NCBI GenBank assembly: GCA_946406315.1
Contig: CAMJKD010000008.1
Span: 1 to 55,576 of the forward strand
DNA length: 55,576 nt
Source: an uncultured Candidatus Saccharibacteria bacterium
GTDB lineage: Bacteria > Patescibacteriota > Saccharimonadia > Saccharimonadales > Saccharimonadaceae
Direction: 5' to 3'
Position numbers and translations under genes: made by a program. The notes beneath the pieces are model-generated. The model saw only the letters and a list, made by a program, of their open reading frames with translations. It searched no databases and was not told the DNA's origin. Of the stretch, positions 34,134-41,477 are shown piece by piece. Position 1 is the stretch's first letter; each line of letters starts with the position of its first letter.

Positions 34134-35047
34134 AAATGGAATTTTTTAAGAATCTCAATCAAAAACAACGCTTAATATTTATTATTTTTTCAATCCTTAT
34201 ATTAATTGGCACTGTAACGTTTATCATCATCTTCGCAATGCGAATTGGCAAGGTAGAAGTTACCATTCAATACGCTCCATATAGTGCAAAAATTACCCTT
34301 AATGGCACAACTGTAAATAACAAGTCAAAAATATGGCTTGAGCCAGGAAAATATACCGCCAAAATCGAATGCGAACATTTCGAAAGCATTGAACGCACAG
34401 TAGATATAAACAAAGATTATAAATACCTCGTCGGAACCCTTCATGCTATCGATAATGAAGCTGAAGAATATATCAATTCGCACAAGCAAGAATTTGTTGA
34501 AGTTGAAGGTTTAGTTGGACGTGCATTAACCGAAGAGGGAATTGCAGTTAAAAAACAATATCCAATCCTAAACTATCTCCCAATAAACAATCAACTCTTT
34601 TCGATTAGTTATGCCTATACGGATGAAAACGAACCAATTATTACCGTAAAAACTAGTCCAGAGTTTCTCGATGATGCTGTCGCTAAAATGAAAACTCTCA
34701 AAAACGTTGATCTTACAGCCTATCAAATTAACTTTACCCCGAGTAATCCTTTCGCTATTTATAAGGAATCCGCCCAATCTAAACCAGAAGACACCATCAA
34801 ATCTACTTTTAATTTAGATAAATATAAATTATCTAAAGGCCAAAATATTGCTGAAGAATATTATGCTGCCACAATCTATACCTACGATTACGACCGAGAC
34901 CTAACCTATAATCACTACCGCGTATTGCTCAAAAAACAAGATGATAAATGGCATCTCGTTACCACACCGCAACCACTGCTCACTAAACAAAATACACCCG
35001 ATATCGCCGTGGACATTCTCAATTCAGTCAATTCGCTCGCGCCCTAA
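34127..35047 (+). CDS. Single-span membrane protein with PEGA-like domain
   Basis: A 306-aa protein with a cytoplasmic N-terminus of about 12 residues, one span (about 14-36) and an extracytoplasmic rest. Right after the span, YAPYSAKITLNGTTVNNKSKIWLEPGKYTAKIECEHFES (quoted in parts: PYSAKITLNG, WLEPGKYTAKIEC) fits a PEGA-type beta domain, used for surface attachment or protein contacts. The C-terminal 190 residues have no recognised family but contain repeated alpha/beta elements ending in a DDKWHLVTTPQPLL strand. The gene overlaps the wall hydrolase by seven bases, so the two are translationally linked and belong to one secretion operon. It ends one base before the convergent recF stop. Confidence 0.8.
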   Translation: MVKMEFFKNLNQKQRLIFIIFSILILIGTVTFIIIFAMRIGKVEVTIQYAPYSAKITLNGTTVNNKSKIWLEPGKYTAKIECEHFESIERTVDINKDYKYLVGTLHAIDNEAEEYINSHKQEFVEVEGLVGRALTEEGIAVKKQYPILNYLPINNQLFSISYAYTDENEPIITVKTSPEFLDDAVAKMKTLKNVDLTAYQINFTPSNPFAIYKESAQSKPEDTIKSTFNLDKYKLSKGQNIAEEYYAATIYTYDYDRDLTYNHYRVLLKKQDDKWHLVTTPQPLLTKQNTPDIAVDILNSVNSLAP

Positions 35048-36067
35048 TTATAACTTTTTATCCACGCGCATTTCACTCGGTACTGCCGTACTGGTAATTA
35101 CCATCTGATAATCTTTAAAATTATCAATTAAATGTTTTTGACGCACCTCATCAAGTTCCGAAAAAATGTCGTCTAATAACACAACTGGTTTTTTCCCAAC
35201 TTCACGTTCTAAAATTTGTGCTTCAATAAATTTTAACGCTAAAATCATACTTCTATTTTCGCCCCGCGAAGCCGAACCGTCTGCTTTTTTATTATTAAAC
35301 ATGAATTCATAATCATCACGATGAACGCCAAAAGTGGTATAACCTAATATTCTGTCTTTATCATAGTTCTTTTCTAAATTCTGCAAATATTCATTTTCAT
35401 CTACTTTAGTACCAAGATATTTAATTGTGCAAATGTCTTCATTTTTTGCTATATTTCGATAAGTGTCTGTTAACTTTTCATTTATTTTTTCTAGATTATT
35501 AATTCGCTGCCTTATTAATTCTGTCCCATAATTAGCACACATTACATTCCAAGAAAACAAATCATCTTTATTAACTATTTCTTCCTTCAATAAATCATTT
35601 CTTTGTTTTAAAGCTTTATTATATTTACCTAAAATTACACCGTAATTTTCATTTATTTGTTTAAATAATTCATCAAAATAATCACGTCTCCGCGATGGGG
35701 AAGATCCAATTAAATAAATATCATTCGGCTCAAACAAAACTACTGGATAACGATCGCTTTTTGATAATCGTGAACTTTTCTTACCGTCAATTTCAAATTC
35801 TTTTTTAGTTCCATCAAAACGAATTATTATTTTCTTCGCATCAACCAAATCTATCTCCGCCCGATAATAATCAACATCACGTTTCAATATATCCTTGTCG
35901 GTACCTTTAAAACTTTTTCCGCGCAAAGCCAAATAAATCGCTTCTAAAATAGAAGTCTTGCCGCTGCCATTTTCACCAATTATTAAAGTTGTCGACTCAT
36001 CGCAATTCAAGTCAAACTCACCATGGCAGCGAAAGTTTTTTAAACTAACTCTTTTTACAATATTCAT
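35048..36067 (-). CDS. recF: DNA replication/repair protein RecF
   Basis: A 339-aa SMC-like ATPase that helps load RecA at gapped DNA. It begins with the family's KNFRCHGEFDL; Walker A is GENGSGKTS (about 32-40); the middle is a helical region; the signature ASRGENRSMILALKF (about 268-282) and Walker B VVLLDDIFSELD (about 298-309) follow. Length fits RecF (about 360). The ATG overlaps the dnaN stop by one base (TAATG). The order dnaA-dnaN-recF is the classic origin arrangement. It ends directly next to the convergent secretion operon, with no terminator visible between. Confidence 0.95.
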   Translation of the reverse strand: MNIVKRVSLKNFRCHGEFDLNCDESTTLIIGENGSGKTSILEAIYLALRGKSFKGTDKDILKRDVDYYRAEIDLVDAKKIIIRFDGTKKEFEIDGKKSSRLSKSDRYPVVLFEPNDIYLIGSSPSRRRDYFDELFKQINENYGVILGKYNKALKQRNDLLKEEIVNKDDLFSWNVMCANYGTELIRQRINNLEKINEKLTDTYRNIAKNEDICTIKYLGTKVDENEYLQNLEKNYDKDRILGYTTFGVHRDDYEFMFNNKKADGSASRGENRSMILALKFIEAQILEREVGKKPVVLLDDIFSELDEVRQKHLIDNFKDYQMVITSTAVPSEMRVDKKL

Positions 36068-37173
36068 TAGCTTTTGAGTGGCATAATTATATGCGTATAA
36101 TCATCACTTTTAGCATTTTTTATCGTAACCGGCGCCAGTTTTCCACTTAAACCAAAAGTAATTTTACCTTCAATTGTAGAATTTAAAGCATCCAATAAAT
36201 AACGAGAGTTCAATATAACCTTTCCATCTTCGGAAACCCTCGCTTCCATTGCGGCTGTATTTTCGCCAAGTTCCGATGCTACTGCGCTAACCGAAAAAGT
36301 ACCTTCATCTTTTTTCGCTTCACAGACAATTGAACCACCACTCTCTCGCGCGAACAATGATGCTACTTTTGTCATCCTAATTAATTCCGCCTTATCGAGT
36401 TCAATTACACTCGTGCAATTCTTTGGTATTAATTGACGATAATCTGGAAAACTAGCATCAATTAATTTTGAAGTAATCTCTATTTCGCCCATTCTAAAAC
36501 GAATTTGACTGTCGGTTATTAATACTTCTATTTCATCCATATTATCTGAGATTGAGCGAATAACTTCTTGCAGCGCATTCGTTGGTACAATTGCTTTTAT
36601 TTCGCTCTTTACTTTTTCCACAAATTTTTTATCTGCCAAACGATAGCCATCTGTTGCGGCTATATATAAGGACTCATCAAATGAATTGAAATATACACCC
36701 GTTAACGCCGGACGAGTCGTATCGTTACTAGCCGCAATTATTACTTCATTAACGGCTTCTTTAAAAATATCTACATTAATCTTAAAAGTTACTGCTTCTT
36801 TTTCATCTATTTTTGGCAATTCCGGAAAATCATCTGCCAAAATACCGTTAATAATAGATTTATACTTACCAGCCGAAATTGTTAATTTCTCATCCTTCGT
36901 TTTAATTAAAACTTCTTCTTTCGGTAAATTTGCCACAAATTCTGCTAATAATTTAGCTGGCACTGTAATTGTTCCGTTTTTTACAGCTTTTGCATTAACA
37001 TATTGCACCATCGCCATTTCCATATTTGTGGCCGTTAACGTTAATTGATTATCCTTAGCCCTCAATAAAACATTACTTAAAATTGGCAACCCTGCTTTTG
37101 TACTAGCAGCCACTCTACTTACAGCGTTTAATGCTTTTGCAAGTCTATCCTGTAATACATTTACTTCCATCAT
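36067..37173 (-). CDS. dnaN: DNA polymerase III sliding clamp (beta)
   Basis: A 368-aa sliding clamp. Three topologically similar domains are recognisable: the N-terminal ALNAVSRVAASTKAGLPILSNVLL, the middle FDESLYIAATDGYRLADKK, and the C-terminal LSGKLAPVTIKNAKSDDYTHIIMPL, where the final M-P-L is typical of the clamp's partner-binding end. It holds the replicative polymerase on DNA. Two ATG codons in a row open the frame; GGAGGA lies just before them. It lies between dnaA and recF, in the usual order, and its stop overlaps the recF start. Confidence 0.97.
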   Translation of the reverse strand: MMEVNVLQDRLAKALNAVSRVAASTKAGLPILSNVLLRAKDNQLTLTATNMEMAMVQYVNAKAVKNGTITVPAKLLAEFVANLPKEEVLIKTKDEKLTISAGKYKSIINGILADDFPELPKIDEKEAVTFKINVDIFKEAVNEVIIAASNDTTRPALTGVYFNSFDESLYIAATDGYRLADKKFVEKVKSEIKAIVPTNALQEVIRSISDNMDEIEVLITDSQIRFRMGEIEITSKLIDASFPDYRQLIPKNCTSVIELDKAELIRMTKVASLFARESGGSIVCEAKKDEGTFSVSAVASELGENTAAMEARVSEDGKVILNSRYLLDALNSTIEGKITFGLSGKLAPVTIKNAKSDDYTHIIMPLKS

Positions 37174-37464
37174 CTTCCTCCACTAAAAGTTTATTTCCTT
37201 ATTATTTAAAAGAGTAGTAGTATTAGTAGTTCTATGTGCAAAAAGTGTAAAACTTGTATTTAACAGATTAAAAATAGTATTTTTTAGTGTGCAAAACCTG
37301 TCTATAAGTTTTTGTATAAAACGTTTATAACTCGATTTTTGTGTAAAAAACATCAGTAAAGTATAAATAGAATTCCACATTTTCATTTTATCCACATTTA
37401 GCATCCACATTTTTTCAACTAACTTTTCTACATTTTTATTCACCATTTTTTCCACATTTAGATG
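37174..37464. other. Candidate oriC: DnaA-box array between dnaA and dnaN
   Basis: This 291-base AT-rich gap has an array of DnaA-box-like 9-mers in one orientation: TTATCCACA (37388-37396, perfect), GCATCCACA (37401-37409), TTTTCTACA (37424-37432), TTATTCACC (37437-37445) and TTTTCCACA (37448-37456), spaced 13, 23, 13 and 11 bases apart. Further TGTGTAAA-type sites and very AT-rich stretches lie toward dnaN. The position between dnaA and dnaN is a common location of bacterial origins. An open frame here on the minus strand is a by-product of the repeats. Confidence 0.65.
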
Positions 37465-38862
37465 TCAACTTGTGTAAATCTTTTGTCTTAAATCGGTTAT
37501 CTGTTCGCGTAAATTAAAATCGGTCTTTAGATTTTCTTTTATCACTTTAATACCGTGCATAATCGTAGTATGATCTTTGCTTAATTCTCTCCCAATCTCC
37601 ACCGTACTTAAACCTAATTCTTCCTTCATGAGATACATGCCGATTTGGCGCGCAGTCTTAATATTTTTAACGCGACTCTTTCCGAGCAAGTCTTTTGCAT
37701 TCAAATCGTAATATTTTGCTACCTTATCTATCAATTGTTTAGTAGATATTGTCTTACGTTTTGCCTGAGTGCTTGTTTGAGCAATATAGCTGTCGTCTAT
37801 TAGTTCGTATGTCGGTACGCCGCGTAACTCTGCCAAGGCTAGTATTTGGTTTAATTTACCTTCAAGATCTCTAATATTACTTCGTATATTTTCTGCAATA
37901 AATTCTACAGTCTTATCGTCAATTTCCGCACCGAGTAACTCCGCTTTTGATTTTAGAATTGCGCAACGTGTTTCGAAATCTGGCATCTGTATATCAATCG
38001 GCACACCCATCATTAAGCGAGAAGCTAAGCGCTCATCTATGGTTGCAATTTGGGCCGGCAATCTATCACTACCAATAATAATTTGTTTATCGTGTTGCTG
38101 TAACTCATTGAAGGTGTGAAAGAATTCTTCCTGGGATTTTTCCTTATTTACAATAAATTGAAAATCATCCACAATTAGGACATCGACTTTTCGGTATTTT
38201 TCCGCAAAACCATCTATCTTCTTGCGCATTGCTTCGACAAACTCATGATAAAACTGCTCAATCGTTACATATAGTACACGCATATCCGGATTGCGTTCTA
38301 ATATTTCGTTTCCGATTGCCTGTATTAAATGTGTTTTTCCGAGACCTGGTCCACCATAAATGAAATACGGATTATAACGCAACCCAGGATTTTCAATTAC
38401 AGCCTGAGCAGCGCTCACGGCTAAGTCGTTATTGCTGCCAACTACATAATTGCTTAATCGATATTTAGGATTTAAACCATTATTATCAATCGAAAAACGT
38501 TTATGATCGCCATAATTCACAATCGGATTAACATCTGCGCGCGAAAAATGATTGCGTACTGTACTAATTGGCTTATTGTTATCTAGTATTTCCACGGCGC
38601 GCTTTGCAGTAGTTTTATTTTCATTACCATCGATAATAACTTTTAAATTTGTAAAATTCATACCAGCATTCTTTAGCGCATCTAATACAGTATTATGGTA
38701 TTTGCCTTCAATCTGGGTTTTTATAAATACATTCGGCACCGAAGTGGTCAAAATACCATCTTCGTTAGAAACGAAGAAGAAACGAACGAAGTATGCCTTA
38801 TAGGCCATTTCGGAGACGTTATTTTTTATCTCATCCAACACAGTCTGCCATTCGTTCGGCAT
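37465..38862 (-). CDS. dnaA: Chromosomal replication initiator DnaA
   Basis: A 465-aa initiator that opens the origin. Starting at the ATG at 38862: domain I about 1-75 (WQTVLDEIKNNVSEMAYKAYF), a linker, the AAA+ domain with Walker A GGPGLGKT (170-177) and Walker B IVDDF (Asp232-233), the LASRLMMGVP arginine-finger region, and the DNA-binding domain IV with the GRELSKDHTTIMHGI signature. An upstream in-frame ATG at 38910 would add 16 basic residues, but AAGGAGGTCAGAGG lies just before 38862, so that start is preferred. A DnaA-box-like sequence lies inside its promoter, suggesting autoregulation. The gene ends in TGA, confirming UGA as a stop. Confidence 0.97.
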   Translation of the reverse strand: MPNEWQTVLDEIKNNVSEMAYKAYFVRFFFVSNEDGILTTSVPNVFIKTQIEGKYHNTVLDALKNAGMNFTNLKVIIDGNENKTTAKRAVEILDNNKPISTVRNHFSRADVNPIVNYGDHKRFSIDNNGLNPKYRLSNYVVGSNNDLAVSAAQAVIENPGLRYNPYFIYGGPGLGKTHLIQAIGNEILERNPDMRVLYVTIEQFYHEFVEAMRKKIDGFAEKYRKVDVLIVDDFQFIVNKEKSQEEFFHTFNELQQHDKQIIIGSDRLPAQIATIDERLASRLMMGVPIDIQMPDFETRCAILKSKAELLGAEIDDKTVEFIAENIRSNIRDLEGKLNQILALAELRGVPTYELIDDSYIAQTSTQAKRKTISTKQLIDKVAKYYDLNAKDLLGKSRVKNIKTARQIGMYLMKEELGLSTVEIGRELSKDHTTIMHGIKVIKENLKTDFNLREQITDLRQKIYTS

Positions 38863-38892
38863 TTTACCTCTGACCTCCTTCCTATAGGAACA

Positions 38893-38921
38893 ATTATACG
38901 ACTTTTCCACAGGTTTTTACA
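38893..38921 (-). promoter_or_regulatory. dnaA promoter with embedded DnaA box
   Basis: On the minus strand a weak -35 TGTAAA (38916-38921), a 17-base spacer and TATAAT (38893-38898). TGTGGAAAA, a DnaA-box-like 9-mer, occupies 38903-38911 in the spacer, so DnaA binding would block transcription. Confidence 0.6.
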
Positions 38922-39017
38922 GGTCGAAATAATATTTTTTAATATAGTTTACGACTAACAGATTAGAATTTTCCCCATTTTTAACTAAAACAGGGAAGCA
39001 GCCATGTGGAAAAACCC

Positions 39018-39046
39018 TTGAAAAAAGTGTAAAAAATCAGTATAAT
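39018..39046 (+). promoter_or_regulatory. rpmH-rnpA promoter
   Basis: TTGAAA (39018-39023), a 17-base spacer and TATAAT (39041-39046). Another TGTGGAAAA lies just upstream at 39005-39013. Confidence 0.78.
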
Positions 39047-39096
39047 AGACACAATTCTTTTAATAAAACAATAATTATAAAGTCAGGAATAGATTC

Positions 39097-39234
39097 ATGC
39101 CAAAACGAACTTACCAACCACATAAACGTCAACGCAAAGTTGAACATGGTTTTCGCAAACGCAACGCTACTGTTAATGGTCGCAAAGTTCTTGCTCGCCG
39201 TCGTATTAAAGGTCGTGCTCGCCTAAGCGCTTAA
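39097..39234 (+). CDS. rpmH: Ribosomal protein bL34
   Basis: A 45-aa protein of the large ribosomal subunit. The sequence starts [13 protein letters not shown], continues with HGFRKRN, and ends [12 protein letters not shown]: the standard L34 pattern of a short basic helix-rich protein. It is the first gene of the rpmH-rnpA-yidC-jag block opposite dnaA. Its stop is five bases before the rnpA start. It has its own consensus promoter with a leader of about 45 bases. Confidence 0.98.
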   Translation: MPKRTYQPHKRQRKVEHGFRKRNATVNGRKVLARRRIKGRARLSA

Positions 39235-39238
39235 GTAG

Positions 39239-39580
39239 ATGTTATCTAAAAAATATCGTTTTCATTCTAGGGGTGGGGTGCGATATACCTACCAAAATGG
39301 TAAAACAATCCGGGGATCTAAAATATCCCTGGTTTTTGCGGATAATAGTAGAAATAAACAACGTTACGCCGTTGTTGTTAGTAAGAAGATTCTAAAATCT
39401 GCGGTTGGGCGAAATCGGATTCGCCGTCGTGTTTATGAAGTAATTCGTCTCGAGCTGCCAAAGATTCAAAAACCAGTTGATTGTATTTTCATTATTTATT
39501 CTAAAGAAATTCTTAGTATCGATTTTAAAGAAATCCAAAAAAACATCAGAGATTTACTTAAAGAGGCAAATATCTTATAA
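39239..39580 (+). CDS. rnpA: RNase P protein subunit
   Basis: A 113-aa protein subunit of RNase P, which matures tRNA 5' ends together with the catalytic RNA. The N-terminal KKYRFHSRGG, the substrate-contact strand RYAVVVSKKILKSAVGRNRIRRRVYE (shown in part: AVGRNRIRRRVYE, the RNR signature) and the C-terminal helices are typical. Length matches the family. The start ATG follows rpmH by four bases, so the two are translated together. It lies just upstream of yidC. Confidence 0.97.
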   Translation: MLSKKYRFHSRGGVRYTYQNGKTIRGSKISLVFADNSRNKQRYAVVVSKKILKSAVGRNRIRRRVYEVIRLELPKIQKPVDCIFIIYSKEILSIDFKEIQKNIRDLLKEANIL

Positions 39581-39602
39581 TTAAGAGTATCAAAGGAGTT
39601 AT

Positions 39603-40670
39603 ATGTTTGCTTTTCTAGATATGATTATCGTCCGCCCAATCGTTAATATCCTTTTTGTAATCTATTCTCTTGTTGGCGACTTTGGTCTCGCCATTATTTT
39701 ATTTACGATTATTGTTAAATTACTTACTTGGCCACTCATGAAGCGTCAGCTTCATCAAACTAAGGCGATGCGCGAGCTTCAACCAGAACTTGCCGAGATT
39801 AAGAAGAACTGCAAGGGCAATCGTCAGCTTGAATCTATACAAATGATGGATCTCTATAAACGTAAAAACGTTAAACCGTTCCGTTCTATGTTGATGCTCC
39901 TTATTCAATTTCCAATCTTTATTGGTCTCTTTACGGCTATTAATGTTGCGGTTCGCCCTCGTATAACTAATAATGATGAATATACCGTTCAACACTCTGC
40001 CTATTTCTTCGTTGAGCCGATGAATCATATCAATGACCTTATTACTCAGCAAAACACCTATCTCGCCCAGGTTAAATCTGGCGTAAAAGATGCTACCCTT
40101 GAGTTTAAGCCTAAACTATTCGGCGTCATAGATCTGTCGGTTACTGCTGGTTTCGATAATCTTAGTACTACTATTATCTTCTTCTTTACCGTACTGTCTG
40201 CCGTTATGCAATTTGTAATGGCTCGCCAACAAAATCCGACGTACAAGAAGGATAATAAAAGTCGTACATTCCGCTCGCTCATGAAGGATGCTGCGGATGG
40301 TAAAGAGGCTAGCCAAGATGAAATTAATGCTGTAGCGCAAGGTCAGATGACTTGGATGATGCCGCTCATGATGTTTATGATTATGGTTAATCTTCCAGGT
40401 GCACTTGTATTCTATTATCTCTTAAATAATATAACCACCATCGTTCAACAAAAAATAATCCTCAATAGTAATTATACCGAGATGGAAGCCGCTGCTGATA
40501 AGCAGATTCTCAAAGAGCTAAAAGAGGCGCAGGAGGCTGTTATCGTCGACGATCGTACTACTAAGAAAGAAGTTAAAACTACGCATTACGCGTCGGATAA
40601 TAGACAAAATAAAAACGAAAAAGTACACATCACACGAATAAAAGCATCGGATAAAAAGAAAAGGAGATAA
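39603..40670 (+). CDS. yidC: YidC/Oxa1 membrane protein insertase
   Basis: A 355-aa insertase of the YidC/Oxa1 family with about five spans. The conserved core is LAIILFTIIVKLLTWPLMKRQ (residues 29-49), a helical hairpin with EIKKNCKGNRQLESIQMMDLYKRKNVKP in the cytoplasm, and the later spans starting at MLMLLIQFPIFIGLF and GQMTWMMPLMMFMIMVNLPGAL. There is no large periplasmic domain, as in the Gram-positive-like form. The C-terminal 60 residues are strongly basic, as in ribosome-binding YidC tails. It inserts proteins into the membrane, with or without SecYEG. Co-transcribed with rnpA and jag. Confidence 0.96.
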   Translation: MFAFLDMIIVRPIVNILFVIYSLVGDFGLAIILFTIIVKLLTWPLMKRQLHQTKAMRELQPELAEIKKNCKGNRQLESIQMMDLYKRKNVKPFRSMLMLLIQFPIFIGLFTAINVAVRPRITNNDEYTVQHSAYFFVEPMNHINDLITQQNTYLAQVKSGVKDATLEFKPKLFGVIDLSVTAGFDNLSTTIIFFFTVLSAVMQFVMARQQNPTYKKDNKSRTFRSLMKDAADGKEASQDEINAVAQGQMTWMMPLMMFMIMVNLPGALVFYYLLNNITTIVQQKIILNSNYTEMEAAADKQILKELKEAQEAVIVDDRTTKKEVKTTHYASDNRQNKNEKVHITRIKASDKKKRR

Positions 40671-40672
40671 TT

Positions 40673-41134
40673 ATGAACACCGATGAATCAATTCGTTTTG
40701 CTACGAAATACCTTGAGGACCTCTTATCCTTCTTCGGTATCAATGTAGCGGTTTATTCAACTATAGAAGACGATGTAATTCAGTTATCTATACCGTCGAC
40801 GAGTATGAACTCGCTCCTAATTGGTAAGAATGCTAACAATCTTCGTGCACTTCAGCATATTCTCATGATGACCTTAATCGCTCGCAATGCTGAAGTTACT
40901 CGCGTCAATATTGATATTGCCGATTATAAGCGTCAACGCGCCGACAAAATTGAACATCAAGCAGAGAAGTGGATTGACGAAGTGCGCCGTACTGGTCGCG
41001 AAAAAATTCTTGATCTAAATGCTGCTGATCGTCGCGTAGTTCATCGCTATGCTAGCGACTATTCCGACATTGAAACCTTCAGCACCGGCGAAGGCCGCGA
41101 ACGTCGTCTTCATATTGCGAAAAAAGACGCCTAA
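40673..41134 (+). CDS. jag: Jag/KhpB-like KH-R3H RNA-binding protein
   Basis: A 153-aa protein in the usual place after yidC. It has a KH domain with the GxxG loop LIGKNANNLRALQHIL (about 52-67) and an R3H domain at the end (RRVVHRYASDYSDIETFSTGEG, with Arg and His three residues apart). The N-terminal Jag-N domain of the full-length protein is missing, so it is a short KhpB. In other bacteria such proteins bind RNA and affect cell division and elongation. It follows yidC by two bases, so they are co-transcribed. A terminator follows. Confidence 0.94.
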   Translation: MNTDESIRFATKYLEDLLSFFGINVAVYSTIEDDVIQLSIPSTSMNSLLIGKNANNLRALQHILMMTLIARNAEVTRVNIDIADYKRQRADKIEHQAEKWIDEVRRTGREKILDLNAADRRVVHRYASDYSDIETFSTGEGRERRLHIAKKDA

Positions 41135-41156
41135 TTAATTAGATACCCAAATACAT

Positions 41157-41183
41157 ACTCCGTATTATGCGGAGTATTTTTTA
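41157..41183 (+). terminator. Terminator of the rpmH-jag operon
   Basis: Stem ATACTCCG / CGGAGTAT with loop TATTATG, followed by T6. Confidence 0.92.
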
Positions 41184-41431
41184 TGGCAAGAATAGGGCAG
41201 TTATCCACAGGATTTAGATAAAAAACGCAAAGTCAACTACGGACTAACAGATATGTATAATATTTTCACGCTTTGTCAATTATTACACATCACCAAGTAT
41301 GTTGAAAACTATTAGGCTATTGTGTGTAACTAATTATTATCGTCAAGTAATCCTTACCAAAATAGCGATATCTGCTAAAACCATAGGACGAGCATCTGTC
41401 AGCTTGGTTAGTGGTTCCCAGATAAACAAAA
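41184..41431. other. Gene-free stretch with a perfect DnaA box
   Basis: The 41135-41477 gap is free of convincing genes. It holds the operon terminator at one end, a perfect DnaA box TTATCCACA at 41201-41209, a lone TATAAT at 41256-41261, and the LytR terminator at the other end. I do not see an RNA gene that I recognise. Confidence 0.6.
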
Positions 41432-41458
41432 ACCCTCCGCCGTAGAAGGTGGAGGGTT
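41432..41458 (-). terminator. Terminator of the LytR-CpsA-Psr gene
   Basis: Stem AAACCCTCC / GGAGGGTTT with a 10-base loop; on the minus strand it is followed by TTG-TTT. It ends the gene at 41478. Confidence 0.8.
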
Positions 41459-41477
41459 TAAGTCGCTACGCTATTAA

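Noticed and set aside
37183-37455. A 90-codon minus-strand open frame between dnaN and dnaA
   Set aside because: Its sequence is built from DnaA-box-like repeats and AT-rich DNA (repeated NVEK/VEKM units), with no homology or start signals. It is better explained as origin DNA.
38863-38910. An earlier start of dnaA at 38910
   Set aside because: It would precede the likely ribosome site AAGGAGG and begins inside the predicted promoter region; the family's usual N-terminus begins at 38862.
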